From: Sanderia malayensis
Lineage: Eukaryota; Cnidaria; Scyphozoa; Semaeostomeae; Pelagiidae
Length of the DNA: 64,000 nt
Assembly (NCBI GenBank): GCA_013076295.1
Contig: RQOL01000711.1
Location: 1-64,000, forward strand
Direction of reading: 5' to 3'
The notes under the pieces were generated by a model. The model was not told the DNA's origin, did not search any database, and saw only the letters and a program-made list of their open reading frames with translations. Made by a program: the position numbers and the translations under genes. Positions within the stretch are counted from its first letter, which is position 1. Every line of letters starts with the position of its first letter. Of the stretch, positions 1 to 11,219 are shown one piece after another.

Positions 1-7
1 CGATTGT

Positions 8-523
8 TCACCAAACAATAGAGATAGAGATTATAATAGAGATTGGAAGGCAAAGAATCAGAAGAGAAAGTACCAGCTGATAACAATGAAGCAATAGATA
101 CAGATGAAATAGCAGCAACAGACGAAGAAGCAATAGATACACAGAAGATGTAGCACAAGTTGATAAACGTGCAGGAGACACAGAGGAGTCAACAACACAA
201 GATAAAGAAGGAGAAGGTGCAGAAGAAGTAGCAACGGAAGATAAAAAAGCAAACGACTGAGACGTGGCACTAGAAGAGGAACAAGAAGTAGATATAGAAG
301 AATCAGCAACATGAGATAACGGAGAGGAAGGAACAGAAGAAGTAGCAACAGGAGATAAAGAAGCAATAGACTTAGAAGGTGTAGCATCAGAAGACACAGG
401 TAAGTTTAGAACAGATGATGGAGCAGCTGATGATGGCTCTATAATATTATTATCATCAGAGGTGGCAACATTTGGAAAATCAGAATTGGTCAAGTTTTTA
501 ACTGTATCTGTTGCCCTGTTCAT
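8..523 (-). repeat. low-complexity purine-rich tract with a Ser/Thr-rich ORF
   Basis: The plus strand is a run of GAAGAAGCAACAGA-like triplets. Read on the minus strand it gives a 171-residue Ser/Ala/Val/Thr-rich ORF with recurring SVATSS-like units and a Leu-rich hydrophobic tail. More than one frame is open and compositionally biased, which is what a degenerate trinucleotide repeat produces. No domain, signal peptide or splice signal supports a gene. It could be the Ser-rich part of a secreted or mucin-like protein, but I call it low-complexity DNA. Confidence 0.5.
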
Positions 524-2098
524 TGTTCATTGTGTGGTCGTTAATTTCCCTACAATCATCTCCTGAAAAACGCACACCTGAGATTAGTAGTGAAGAAAAA
601 AGATAAATTTTTAAATACAGCCAATAAAAACTCAATATCATTCAAAAACTACCTGCCATGCACTCTCTCATTGCTGACATGAATATCCCTTTGCTGGCAT
701 TCAGCAGCTTTAACTACCAAACTACCATGAGCATGCGAAAATATACGTTTGGCTTGTCCCTTGCTCCCTAACCTCATGAAAAAGAAACGTGATTGCTGTC
801 CAGCCACTTTTTGTAGAGAGCTGGTCCATCTTGAGTAACAAAGAACATTTTAAAGTCCTGCTAAAAAGTCATAGAGGGTGGTTTAGAAATAAAGTTTATA
901 TGATCAAGTTACTTTCTGTCCTACTAGCCACCAATCAACATTAACAAGGGCAGTAGTGGCAACAATAGTCATTATCACCATCCAAGAGTCGTCGGGAGTT
1001 TGAGTTCATGACCGAAATACCCATAATCATTAGCAAACAGTTCAGCCTTCCTTATCCTGTTCCTCCTACGGCGCCGCCTCTATGAACATCAATTCCTCTT
1101 CCTCCTCATCACAACCATCGTCGTCGTCGCAGCCGAGCAGCAGTGCCTGTACAAACAGGACGAGCAATGGGATATCCTCCTCCTCCTTTTCCTCCGGACA
1201 CTGTCGATTGAAAGATGTCATCACAGCCGTCTTTGCCACTACACCATTGCTAACGCCACGTAACAAATTTGTTGCACAGTCATTAAAAACCTTCATAGAT
1301 GGTAATGAACCTTTCCTCAATAATTTGATGATTTCCTAAACCATTCGAAAGCCACACTGATATTCGCTGCCATGGCTATTTGTTCCGCAAATTACTTGTT
1401 CTACGCCCCCCCCCCTGAAACATTTCTAGCGACGGCCCTCTTTACACTTTTTGACTCTTTTATCACTTTGAGGAGGGGACTAGCGTGAATGCAGGTCCCC
1501 ACTACCAAAAATTTTACGGTGGAGTTACTAGCAGTTGCAGTAATCGCAGGGTTCAACCAAACCAAACTACAATGGAATGGCCTCACCCTGGAAGAAAAAC
1601 CTTTTTAATCATGCTATCTTTCCCGTCAGGTAAGTATGAGCTACACGCGCACGCCAATGCAGACCACTGCAATTCTTCTCATAACTCACACGAGGGAGCG
1701 TTTAAAGAAAGGTAACAGATTGCATCAAGATCGAAGACTTTTCATTGGATCGATTATGACAGTGGGGAACTGCCCACATTTATGAGTGCCCGGGGTGTGG
1801 CTCTGCGGAGAATTCGACACTTATGGGGGAAGGGTGGTGTGGTAAAACAGGGGGCCTAAAACGTAGCGATGTGCAGGAACCGACATCGAGGAGAAATGGA
1901 GCCGTCCAAGAAGACATTGCAATATCCATGATCGTAAGTATATATTGCAAATAACCGTATCTACTTTTACAAGCGACAACAACAGTTTTTTTCTTATTTT
2001 TGATACCGATAAAACTCTCTTCGCTGAGTTCCTGCATGTTAATGAGCACAACAATTCGGCCATCAATGTCTTGAAACTTACAATAAAATAAAAATGGA
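524..2098. other. non-coding stretch, no gene seen
   Basis: Only short ORFs occur. The longest notable one, 1082-1339 plus, is Ser-rich at its start (TCC/TCG/TCA runs) with an acidic Glu-rich shadow on the other strand, so it reflects a microsatellite-like patch. A C-run at 1405-1418 followed by CTAGCGACGGCCC resembles the end of a cnidarian DNA transposon, but no partner terminus was found. Confidence 0.5.
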
Positions 2099-2195
2099 AG
2101 CCTACAACACCAGGTGTTCCCAGGCGGTCACCCATCCAGATATTGACCTGGCCCGACCATGCTTGACTACCGTGATCGAACGAGAGCCGCAGGTT
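2099..2195 (-). pseudogene. 5S rRNA-derived fragment (5S pseudogene or head of a 5S-type SINE)
   Basis: Read on the minus strand this matches the 3' two thirds of eukaryotic 5S rRNA. The blocks GGTCGGGCC, GGATGGGTGACCGCCTGGG and ACACC...GTTGTAGGCT are present in the right order and spacing. They cover the internal control region (A box, intermediate element, C box) and the 3' end of the molecule. The first ~30 nucleotides of 5S are missing, and similarity stops near 2195 (5' side). There are several substitutions, so it is not a functional 5S gene. The downstream minus-strand sequence is AT-rich. A 5S-derived SINE (SINE3 type) is the main alternative; one copy cannot distinguish them. Confidence 0.8.
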
Positions 2196-3160
2196 TAAAA
2201 GGTTCCATGAGAAAGACCTTTACCAACCAATTTGTCTTTTACGCGTAGCAATACATGACAACGAGGCTAACGGGCAAAAAGTTTTAATGACCTAACTTGT
2301 TGCCAAATTGGTTATGCTTTTGTTAGTTATTGTTATCATTCTTTATGTTTGTTATATCTTCGAAAATGTATCGGTGTAGATATAAACTTCATTTTTGACA
2401 CGTAATTCCAAAAGCACACCACACCACACCCATTTATCTGTCTAATGATGTACAAAACCCAAAAATTGGGTATTTCATATTGGGTATGTAAAATTGGGTT
2501 CTGTGTGTGGTATGGTTCGCTTTAATAAGAAAATAAGAAATTAGATAACAATTAAAGCAATTAAAGAACTTAGAAAACGTAAATTAGTATTAAGGAGCAA
2601 CGAAAGCAATTTAGCGATAAATAAAAGATAAAATAATCTACAAAAGCATAAGTTAATAACAGTCTTAAAGCAAATAAGTCGAAATAAATAGCAAAAAAAG
2701 TTAAATAAATACAAGAAACAGACTTACAATCTATATGTCCTTGTATCAAAGATGAGGAAAAATAACTAGTGGCCGAAACCTGACAAAAAACTTCACTAGG
2801 CCCTACGCCTAGGCCACTTGCCTAGGACAAATGGCACAGCAAAAGCATTGCACTGTGCTTGACAGCTTCTAACATCAAACTGGCGACTAAGCGTGATTGA
2901 AATTATGTGCAAGGCCATTTATATACTGCACGAATGCAGACTCTGTGAAATAATCAAGCAAAAAAAAAAACAAAGGATGAGTGCAAAAATACATGCTTGA
3001 TTACTTCACGGAATGTGCCCCAAGAGAATCTATAAAACCACAAAGTAAACAAGGCATAAAAGAACCAAAAAAGCAACACAAAATCTCTGTTATACGCATA
3101 ACATCCCCACCCCATACAGGTTCTTCAGGAAACTGTTTATAATAATTTCTCTAGTTCAAA
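2196..3160. other. AT-rich stretch without a gene
   Basis: No ORF of note. There is an A-rich strand (2521-2720), a small direct repeat around AATTGGGT (2463-2500) and an A10 run near 2962. No TIR, tRNA or splice-supported exon was seen. Confidence 0.5.
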
Positions 3161-3169
3161 TATGTCTCA

Positions 3170-3790
3170 GCAGCTTCAAGCAGGCACAGTTTGTGTATTG
3201 CCCTCACCATCTCGTGAATCTTTGGTCTTCAAACGTGCAAAGCGAACCATTCCATCGGTTCCAGTGTGGACATCAACGACTCTTGTCAACGGCCAACAAT
3301 TCCTTGGAAGATTCTGGTCAGCCACTAGAACGATATCTCCACTTGCAATATTTCTGTATTCAGCTTGCCATTTTTTCCTTGTCTGTAAGAAAGGCAAATA
3401 TTCTCACAGCCACCTCTTCCAAAAAAGATCGGCTAAATACTAAACTTGCTTCCACCGTCTTCGGCAATAATGATCTTCTTTAGAAAATAAACCAGGATGC
3501 AGATTTGTGTTCGATTTTAATAGCAAGAGATGATTAGGCGTCAAGGCATTCAAATTGGCTGGATCGGTTGATACTGTTGTTAGCGGTCTTGCATTCAACA
3601 CTGATTCCACTTCACAAAGCAATGTTTGCAGACTTTCATCAGTTAGCACCTGAGCATTTAAGATAACATTAAGAACCTTTCTGATAGAGCGTATTAACCT
3701 TTCGCATACTCCGCCCATGTGCGAGGCATAAGATGGGTTGAAGATCCATTATATGTTGCGTTGCAGTAGAAATTCACTGATCTTCTTTTG
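3170..3790 (-). pseudogene. BEL/Pao retrotransposon pol fragment: integrase C-terminal part and following domain
   Basis: The minus strand encodes the end of a BEL/Pao polyprotein. From 3790 downward one reads [18 protein letters not shown], then LNARPLT and [11 protein letters not shown], and finally QTRKKW and GDIVLVADQNLPRNCWPL, which is the integrase end and the BEL-specific C-terminal domain. The parts are in one frame but two stop codons lie between WKQV and LPFLQTRKKW (about 3400-3440), at places where the family has sense codons, and one more stop lies upstream near 3750. The catalytic core, reverse transcriptase and LTRs were not found. It is a dead 5'-truncated remnant, different in sequence from the BEL copy at 29347-41085. 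Confidence 0.88.
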
Positions 3791-4255
3791 ATTTCATTCT
3801 CATTTGATGCCAAAACATACTTTTGGAGCTGTCAGAACTTTAGCGTCATTTTCCACAAAGAAAAGACGCCCAAGAAGGTACGAAAAAAGGCAAAATGAGC
3901 CCACTGTAACCATCGAGTTGAATGTCCCAGGTGAAGCTGCTTCATTTACAGTACCCTCATCAATACAAGCTGACCTATATAGTGATGGTTTGTGTAATAT
4001 AATTCATATGTTTGTTTTCGTGTTTTCATAGCTTTTTATCACAAACCAAATTTTTAACATTATCTGTCGTCATCTCAGCTATAGATAGTGACTCAGAAAT
4101 AGAATTGGAAAATTTGGAAAGCAATTTTGCAGAACATCCTGCTGAACAGGAAAAGATTGTAAGACCTAAATTTCCTCTTTTTTTTGTGAATGATGTCAAG
4201 AGCCTTATTAAATGATTATTTTTATACCCAGGCTACCAAGGACATGAGAGATATC

Positions 4256-4270
4256 CAGTGGCGGCGCCAG
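4256..4270 (+). repeat. left TIR of the hAT element
   Basis: CAGTGGCGGCGCCAG, exact inverted copy of 7784-7798. A G-run follows directly. It abuts the target duplication GAGATATC at 4248-4255. Confidence 0.95.
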
Positions 4271-4672
4271 GGGGGGGAATGGGGGGGGACTAGTCCCCCC
4301 CACTTTTTCAGAAAGATGGTCTCTGAGATTCATGCAAATCCGATGAGAAAATGGGGGGGGGGGGGTAGGCCTACGTTCTGTGAATTGTGTCGCAAGATTA
4401 TTTCAATGTCAAACACAAAATCTGTTATTAAATTACATCCTTAAGATATATTTATCTTATAACAGGAAAACATGAATGGGGCAGATTATAATAATTTAAT
4501 CCTTTGCAAGAGAATATCAATAGTTGTTTCCGTATATTTACGAAGTTCACTTCATCAACATTTTTATCGTCTTAAAAAGAATAGTAATTATTTTCCGGCT
4601 CTCTGCAAGAAAAAATGATGAATTTGTTGCTGCATATCTTGACTTTCACTCATTCATCTGAAAGACAACGAA

Positions 4673-7241
4673 ATGGCGTGTGCTTCTGTACGTGATCCGT
4701 TTTCTGAAAACGTTCTGAACATCGACAATGTCCTTGCAATGGGACGAATGAAGCTGGTTATCGATTTCCCAAAATCAGTTATTTCTGGGAAAGAATTTCG
4801 ATTTCAGAAGAGATGGTATGAGCAGTATGACTGGTTAAAGTATTCAATTGACAAAGATGCAATCTTTTGCTTTTACTGTCGCATCTTTGGGTCGCAGGGT
4901 AAGTGTTTTTACGTATTATTTATGGTTATTGGTTATTCCGTTATTCTTAGGCTAACTGTCATATTTTAGTATATAAAACGTTCTCCCTGTCTATTCATTA
5001 ATTTGATGATTTGAAACAAGGAACCTGTATAAGAAAGTGCTCACGATAAAGCTTCTTGAAAGTGAGATAGATGCTGCAAAACAGAGTTACTGTATGACAA
5101 AAGCGAGCGTATATAATAATGAAAGTATACGAGTTTTAAAAATGACATCGACGTAAATTTCCTTAAAATTTTGAAATAAAAAATGCTAAAAAATGTTTGT
5201 TTCAGTTGGTTGTTCTGAGAAAATCTTCACAGAAGATGGTTTCCGTAACTGGAAAAAGGCAACTGGAGCAACAGGCCGTTTGGAGAAACATTTGAAGTCG
5301 AGAGCACATCAGCTGAGCCGAGAGAAAGCTATTTTAAGAAAGACCAGCATACCAATCAATGTCCAGCTTTCAAATGCCGAAGCAGCAAGGATTTCAAAGC
5401 TAGAGGCTGAGAAAAAGGAAAATCAGAAGGTGGTGAAAGATATTATTGATGTTATCCGCCACATCAGTCTTCAAACCGAGGCTTTTAGGGGTCATGATGA
5501 GAAACCAACATCTGAAAATCAAGGAAAATTCCTAGAAGAGATAATGTTTTTAGCAAAATATCACGCTCCCTTAAAGAAATGGCTAGACAGTTGTCCCGAA
5601 AATGTTTCTTGGCTTTCGCATGATATACAGAATGAAATGATAGATCTTCTTTCTCAAAATGTCATAGAGACAATGAAAGAACAGATATTAGAAAGCAAGT
5701 ATTATTCAGTGGAATGCGATGAGGTCACCAGTCATAAAAAGTCATACATGTCTATTATCGTACGTTATGTTTATCAAAATGTTATTCAAGAGAGGGTTGT
5801 TGGGCTGAAAAATGTATTGAGCTTGAAAGGAAAATCATTGGCTGACATCATTATTGAAAAGTTGGGTGCATTGCAGATTCCATTGCAAAACATGATAGGA
5901 AAGGGCTTTGACGGTGCAAGTAATATGTCCGGCAAGGATAATGGGGTCCAACAACATCTCAGCGAGTCTGGGGCTACCCTTTCGTTGTACTTACATTGTT
6001 TCGCCCACTGTCTAAATTTAGTCCTTGGGAAGACAGCAGAGACACTACCACTGGTCAAAGATGTGTTCGACACAATTGGCTCTATTTATAGAGTCATGGA
6101 AGGTACCCCACAACGCACAGCAGTCTTTGAAAAGTGGCTGAAAGAATTTTCCATAAATGAAGGACGCCGGGCCCTCCGGTCTGTATCAGACACCCGTTGG
6201 ACTGCACGGGTCGACAATCTATCAGCCACTGCAAATACATTGCAGGCTTTGATTGCAGCATTAAGAGAGTTGGAGCCGAAAGAAGCTGCGTGTGCTGGTC
6301 TCTTAACACAACTGAACTCTTTTGAATTCGTGCTCAAATTGATGATTCTAAAAGAAGTCTTTGAGATTTCTAAGTATGCATCAGAATATCTCCAAAGGGC
6401 CGACATGGATATGGTAACGGCAGTCGACGCCGTTCAGACCTTGATACGACGAATCATTTCTCTTCGAGACGAGAAGCATTTTGATGAATTGGTCTGCAAA
6501 GCCAAACTTCATGCTTCTAAGTGTAACGTCAATAATACCTTCAACGAAGCAAGTAAACGACGCCACAGACTACCAGAACGCCTAGGAGATGGTCAAACTT
6601 TGCTTGACGCGACATTCAGCCACAGCATTGCAACTCCTTCAGAGTCCAGTCAGTCGGTGACAGCAGTAGATAATTTTCGTCATGTCTTCTACTACCCCTT
6701 CTTAGACTTGATGCTCAACGAGCTTGGGAAGAGGTTCTCTGTTGAGTCATGTGAGGTGATGATGCAATTATCAGCTTTCAATCCACTTCACTGGAATGCT
6801 GGTAACCAGGAAAAAGTTGGCAAATTTGCGAGCCGTTATGGTATTCCTGCACAGCCGACCTGTCAAGAATACATGCTATTGAGAGAATCGCAATTCTTCA
6901 CCAAGCTGCTGTTAGAAATGGAAGAACGGAAAAAGAAAGGCTGGAAGAATCCGTGTTTACCATTAATTCTGAAGATGTTCCAGCAGAGTGACCTTGAGAG
7001 CCTTTATCCAAATCTACATTTGGTAATCAGAATTGCCTCGTGCATCCCCGTTTCTATAGCGTCTTGTGAGCGATGTCATAGCAAAGTGAAGCTAATTAAC
7101 ACTTATCTTCGGGCTACAATGACAGAAGATCGTCTGGAAAATCTTGTCCTGATAAGCAGCGAGAGGGATATTTTGAAAGAAATAGATTTATCGACCATTC
7201 GAAAACAATTCGCCATCAAGCCTAGGAAACTGGCCTTATAA
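4673..7241 (+). CDS. hAT transposase, TTF zinc-finger / ZMYM1-like type, two exons
   Basis: Exon 1 is 4673-4898 and exon 2 is 5206-7241, joined across a 307-bp intron (donor GTAAGT, acceptor TTTCAG, phase 1), giving about 753 residues. The N-terminal TTF-type zinc finger spans exon 1 and the start of exon 2 (FCFYCRIF, then GFRNWKKATG and LEKHLKSRAHQ). The RNase H-like core shows the expected acidic residues in VECDEVTS and GKGFDGASNMSG, and the CxxH motif in LHCFAHCLNL. DTRWTARVDNL marks the insertion-domain boundary. The C-terminal dimerisation region carries the last acidic residue in SCERCHSKVK, followed by LRATMTEDRLENLVLIS. It cuts and pastes DNA ends carrying its TIRs in the nucleus. 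No stop or frameshift was seen. The start Met follows an in-frame non-coding leader; an additional 5' exon cannot be excluded. Confidence 0.92.
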
Positions 7242-7783
7242 TCAAGTTGTGTTGAAAAAAACTAGGAACGTTGTTTATTATAAGATTGTTTGACATTGTT
7301 ATTCACCCGCTTACGGTATTTGCGTCTTCAAACTCTAACGAAAAAACTATAAAAACTTTATTGAACTATACTTTAAACTTTATTTTGTGTTTTAGCTGAA
7401 GTTTTAAATTCTTGTTTTAGATTAATGATACCTTTTTGTTTGACACTTCCCAATAAACAAGTTAAAATTAAAGTCTACAGGTTGTGTCGCTCTAATAATG
7501 TATGCAGAAAGAGAAATCAAAGGATCCTAAGCCATTTTGAGACCTCAGAAATGACAAAATCCTGGGAGCTTCCAGGGGCTTCGCCCCCTGGACCCCTACC
7601 AAGGCGCTGCCCTGGACCCGCTGAGGGGCTTCTTACAGCGCCCGCAGACCCCAGCTGTTCCTGGCAACGGCCTCCGGCCATTGCGTGCGTGCCTTCGGGA
7701 CGCCATGTACCCCTAGAACAGCAAGACACAATTTTTAAAAACTTCTTGCCCGCCCCGGAAAAAATCCCCCCTCTTTTTTGGAG

Positions 7784-7798
7784 CTGGCGCCGCCACTG
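7784..7798 (-). repeat. right TIR of the hAT element
   Basis: CTGGCGCCGCCACTG, exact inverted copy of 4256-4270, followed by the second GAGATATC at 7799-7806. The subterminal 300 bp (7490-7783) are GC-rich and are reused in the deletion derivative at 16605-17063. Confidence 0.95.
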
Positions 7799-7935
7799 GA
7801 GATATCTATCTCTTTCAAACAATGCAGGCAAAGGCTTTTTTCGCCATAAATAATACATTCACTACGTTTTTAACTCAAGACTTAAATTTGAAACAGAGAG
7901 AGCTGAAAGGTCAACGTATATCATTTCATTGTTAA

Positions 7936-8312
7936 TATTTTTTACATTTTCATCTGATTCTAAATTTATATGAAACCACTTCTGAGCTATTTTTTATTAA
8001 TTGTGCTCTTTTCTAGCTACACAGCTACTGTTTTGTAAATAGATATGCAGTGAAATTACAAGATTCAAAGGCCATAGTGTTCACATGTTCATGTAATGAG
8101 AGCAGAAAAGACTTGCAAAGCATATCTTTTCACTTTGTTGCTGAATCAGATGGTAAATTTTCCTTGTTTTAAGTGTTTTTATATACTGCATCATAATTAT
8201 AACATGTCTTCTGATATTACTTTACATTTTACAGAGTTGACACAGTTGATTAAAAATCAGTTTCCTGAGCAGAACTTATTCCAAATATGGACAAATGTTA
8301 ACTTTCGCTTTT
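7936..8312 (+). other. stretch with a possible further exon
   Basis: AT-rich. A TTTTACAG acceptor near 8233 precedes an open stretch ELTQLIKNQFPEQNLFQIW that runs to the LTR-like sequence at 8313. It might be a 3' exon of the split gene at 3804-7935, but there is no independent support. Confidence 0.25.
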
Positions 8313-8525
8313 TGTTACGTTGTTATCTTGTTAATCCACGTGAAGGCCCCTTTCCGCTGCTGTAACCTCGGACCACGCTGTTCATCCCCAGTTCCCATAA
8401 TGGTATTTTTGTCAGTCGCTGTTCTTTGTCTTTTATGAAATAAAGCATTGTGTCCTAAATATGACTGTCTCCAGTTTCTTAGTGTTTCATTCCTTTTCCA
8501 AATGGCCACTGCTATGAGTTCAACA
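8313..8525 (+). repeat. probable 5' LTR of a decayed copia-type element
   Basis: The sequence starts TGTTACG and ends TTCAACA, giving the TG...CA ends of an LTR. It contains an AATAAAG polyadenylation-like signal near 8440. It is followed at once by GGTTATGGGC, resembling the initiator-Met tRNA primer site also used by the copia element at 34054. An in-frame ATG at 8502 runs into the gag region, so gag may begin inside the LTR. No second LTR was found. Confidence 0.5.
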
Positions 8526-9642
8526 GGTTATGGGCACATCAACCTTTGGTAGAGTTTGGTATTTGATGGGAATGAGAAGAAGTTTGAACTTTGGGAGACA
8601 AAGTTACTTGGCTACATGAAGCTGAACAAGTTGAAGCATGTGTTTGCAACTGATGATACAATCACCGCTGAAGTCAATGAAACTGCTTTTGCTGAACTTA
8701 TACAGTTCCTTGATGAACATTCACTTACTTTGGTAGTTCGTGAAGCAAAAGATGATGCGAGAAAAGCTTGGAAATTGCTGAAAAATCACTATGCCAGTGG
8801 AAGGAAACCGAGAATAATAACATTGTACAATGAACTTACAACACTACAAAAATGTCATTCTGAAACCATTACAGATTACCTGCTGAGAGCTTAAAACGCA
8901 GCAATGTCACTTAGAGCAGTCGGAGAGCAAGTTACTGACTCACTTTTGGTAGCTATGGTTCTAAAGGGACTACTTGATGAATACAACACAAGCTCTCACA
9001 ACACAAGCAGAAAATGTTGATAACTTTCTGAAATTAAAATGATCGTTCAAGAACTTTGAGGAGACCGAAAGTTCCCGCACAAATACCAATGTGAAAAATT
9101 CTGTCATGAAAGCTAATGCAGGATCATGCCAACCAATTGTTTGTTATAGCTGTGGAGTTCCTGGCCACAAATTCACCAAATGTGACCAGAAGAAGAAGAA
9201 GAACCGTTGGTGTTGTGTGTGTCGATCCAATTTCCATAACATCACAAATTGTAGAAAAAGGAACAAATTCAATGAAAATGTGAATAAAGCGATGGATGAT
9301 AAACATAGCTACGTTTTGAGGAAAGATGAAAATCTTTTGTTAAGCTAACCAAAAAAAACATTTCTTGTCGATTGTGGTGCTACAACACATATTGTCAACA
9401 ATAACTCAAACTTTGTTGTCACTGATGATTTCTTCAACCCTGATGATCACTATGTGGAATTAGCTGATGGGACTAGGTCCAATAATATAGCTAAAATGGG
9501 AGATACTATTCACACCCAACTTCAAAACAGTGATGGTTCGCTTGTTGAAGTGAAACTGAGTAATGTTCTGTTTATACCAAGTTACCCACAAAACATATTT
9601 TCTGTCCAAGCAGCAACAATGAGGGGTGTCGTGAGGTACTTC
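8526..9642 (+). pseudogene. Ty1/copia gag and protease remnant
   Basis: Reading frames on the plus strand give a copia-type Gag (FDGNEKKFELWETKLLGYMK and later LKNHYASGRKPRI), then two CCHC zinc knuckles (CYSCGVPGHKFTKC and CCVCRSNFHNITNC), then an aspartic protease active-site block FLVDCGATTHIV and ELADGTRS, ending in NVLFIPSYPQNIFSVQAATMRG. At least one early stop and frame changes break it. The element ends abruptly at an insertion at 9643; integrase, reverse transcriptase and RNase H are absent. Sequence differs from the intact-length copia at 34054-38856. Confidence 0.85.
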
Positions 9643-9901
9643 TGTTAGAATACACCCCAGAGTTGAGGACGGTAGCCAAAAATTCGGTAGGCGATGTCTT
9701 GCTAAGCAATGGTGCTGTACGCTAAGGTTCCAACCAGAGAATCGAAGTTCTTGCGGGAAAATGTATCGATATAATATAATCAATTGAGCTCCCAACACTG
9801 AGCTCAACGAAACAAGACTGAGCGACGATAATAAGTTTTACAGGGTATTTAAAACTAGATAACACATGTTACACAAGCGTGGTTACATGTAAAATACCCT
9901 G
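9643..9901. mobile_element. 259-bp insertion flanked by TACTTC direct repeats (possible solo LTR)
   Basis: The segment begins TGTTAGAATAC and is bracketed by TACTTC at 9637-9642 and 9902-9907. It has no coding capacity and no clear TIR. An internal pair ACAGGGTATTT / AAATACCCTG (9840-9850, 9893-9901) can form a hairpin at its right end. The TG start and 5-6-bp duplication fit a solo LTR, but the right end is not a clean CA. Confidence 0.35.
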
Positions 9902-9959
9902 TACTTCAACATCCACAAAGAACAGAAGCCCGGAACACGTTGGTGGCTTCAACAGTGGA

Positions 9960-11051
9960 ATTCTGCAATCAATATTCCACCCCCATGAGAAAGACCTGAA
10001 AATCGCCCATATAAATTCATGTTCTTTACTTAGTTCCAAAATCCTAGTTGAGCACTGCCTTGGATTTTCTGGTATTTATATACTAATAGTATCAGAAACT
10101 TGGCTTCATGATAAAATTGATGATATGACGGTGCACATTGATGGCTATAGAACAATCCGCATGGATAGAAAGATTGAGTCAAAAGAAAAAGGGGGTGGCC
10201 TCTTGGATTATTTAGCAAAGCTGCTAGTGATACATGCCAAATGGAGCAATTATTGTGGTTAAAATTCTCTGTTGGAAAATCAAGACCTCTTATGATTGCA
10301 GGAGTCTGTCATCCCCCGGACAGTCCAATAGGGGACCTAATCTGCTTTGAAGAGTCAATCAGTGCTGTTATATCGCAAGGAAAAGATCTTGTCTTGCTAG
10401 GAGATTTAAACTGTGATCTAAAGAGAACAGATTACCCTCAGACAAAATCCTTGAATAATATTATAATATCATATCATTTAAAACAGACTATTGAAGAAGA
10501 AACCAGGTTATCTCAACACAGCAGTTCACTGATAGATCTGGTAATGTCCACAGACTCCCTGCAGCTCTTAAAATCAGGATCTGTCCACAATTCAATCAGT
10601 GATCATACACTTATCTACTGCATTGCACCATGGAAAACTCCCACTCCACCAACAACATACAAACTTGCAAGGTCTTACAGAAGCTTTGACATAAAAAACA
10701 TTTAAGAGTGATATCAAGGCTGCAAATCAATATCTAGCTGCCAGCTCAGATGATGTAAATGAAGCTGTCACTAACTGGAATAAAGCTTACTTGGAAGTTC
10801 TAAACAAACATGCTCCGCTTCGTGTTGTGAGATTTAAAAGGCAGCCAAAACCCTGGTTTAATGACACAATACAACAGGCAATTAATTACAGAAACAACCT
10901 GCGTAGAACAGCAATTGCTATGAAAAATGATAAAGCCTGGAAAAGATATAAGATTGAAAAAAAGAAAGTAAAACAACTTGTCCAGAAAGCTAAAGACGAA
11001 TTCTTTAAAGACCAACTAAGAGAACATAAAAATGATCCAAAGAAACTATGA
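9960..11051 (+). pseudogene. LINE endonuclease domain (exonuclease-endonuclease-phosphatase fold) and linker
   Basis: The apurinic-type endonuclease starts at LKIAHINSCSLLSSK, continues with VSETWLHDKID and, after a frame change near 10240, LLGDLNCDLKRTDY and SLIDLVMSTDS, and ends with the NSISDHTLIYC block that carries the catalytic Asp-His. The linker NKHAPLRVVRFKRQPKPWFND is the usual bridge to the reverse transcriptase in CR1/L2-type elements. At least two lesions (near 10240 and 10703) break it. In an intact element this domain nicks the target DNA. Confidence 0.85.
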
Positions 11052-11219
11052 ACAACAACTCGGCGACTTCTACCAAAGAAAAAGACCATTACAAATCTGC
11101 CTACAACAGCAAACAAAACATCACTGGCAAAAGATTTCAATAAGTATTTTACTGAAATTGGTAACAATACCCAGAAAAAGTTAGAAAAACCAACAAGATC
11201 GTTTCATTTTCCTGACTCG

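Larger units (their letters stand above)
4256..7798 (+). mobile_element. complete hAT DNA transposon with 8-bp target duplication
   Basis: The element is 3543 bp. Both ends carry the 15-bp inverted repeat CAGTGGCGGCGCCAG, followed inward by G-rich (left) or pyrimidine/purine-rich DNA. It is flanked by an exact 8-bp direct repeat GAGATATC at 4248-4255 and 7799-7806, the length expected for hAT. It contains one spliced transposase gene whose frame is open throughout. Intact TIRs, intact target duplication and an intact gene indicate a recent insertion. A short internally deleted relative lies at 16605-17063. Confidence 0.95.
3804..7935 (+). pseudogene. unrecognised spliced gene split by the hAT insertion
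   Basis: Three plus-strand blocks join with canonical splice sites. Exon A (3804 to about 3987) ends in phase 1 before GTTTGT. Exon B (about 4079-4158) follows a TCTCAG acceptor, is acidic (DSDSEIELENLESN) and ends before GTAAGA. Exon C begins after TATACCCAG near 4232 and is cut at 4255. It resumes after 7806 and stays open to a stop near 7935 if one copy of the 8-bp duplication is removed. Exon A is basic (KKRRPRRYEKRQ). No domain was recognised. The start is not certain; a further upstream exon is possible. It may be a host gene or the gene of an older transposon. The insertion lies in coding sequence, so this copy should be inactivated. Confidence 0.4.

Noticed and set aside
1401..1445. 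C-run plus CTAGCGACGGCCC as a transposon terminus
   Set aside because: No matching inverted end or target duplication found within the window.
5786..6566. Antisense ORFs within the hAT transposase
   Set aside because: Shadows of a clearly coding plus strand.
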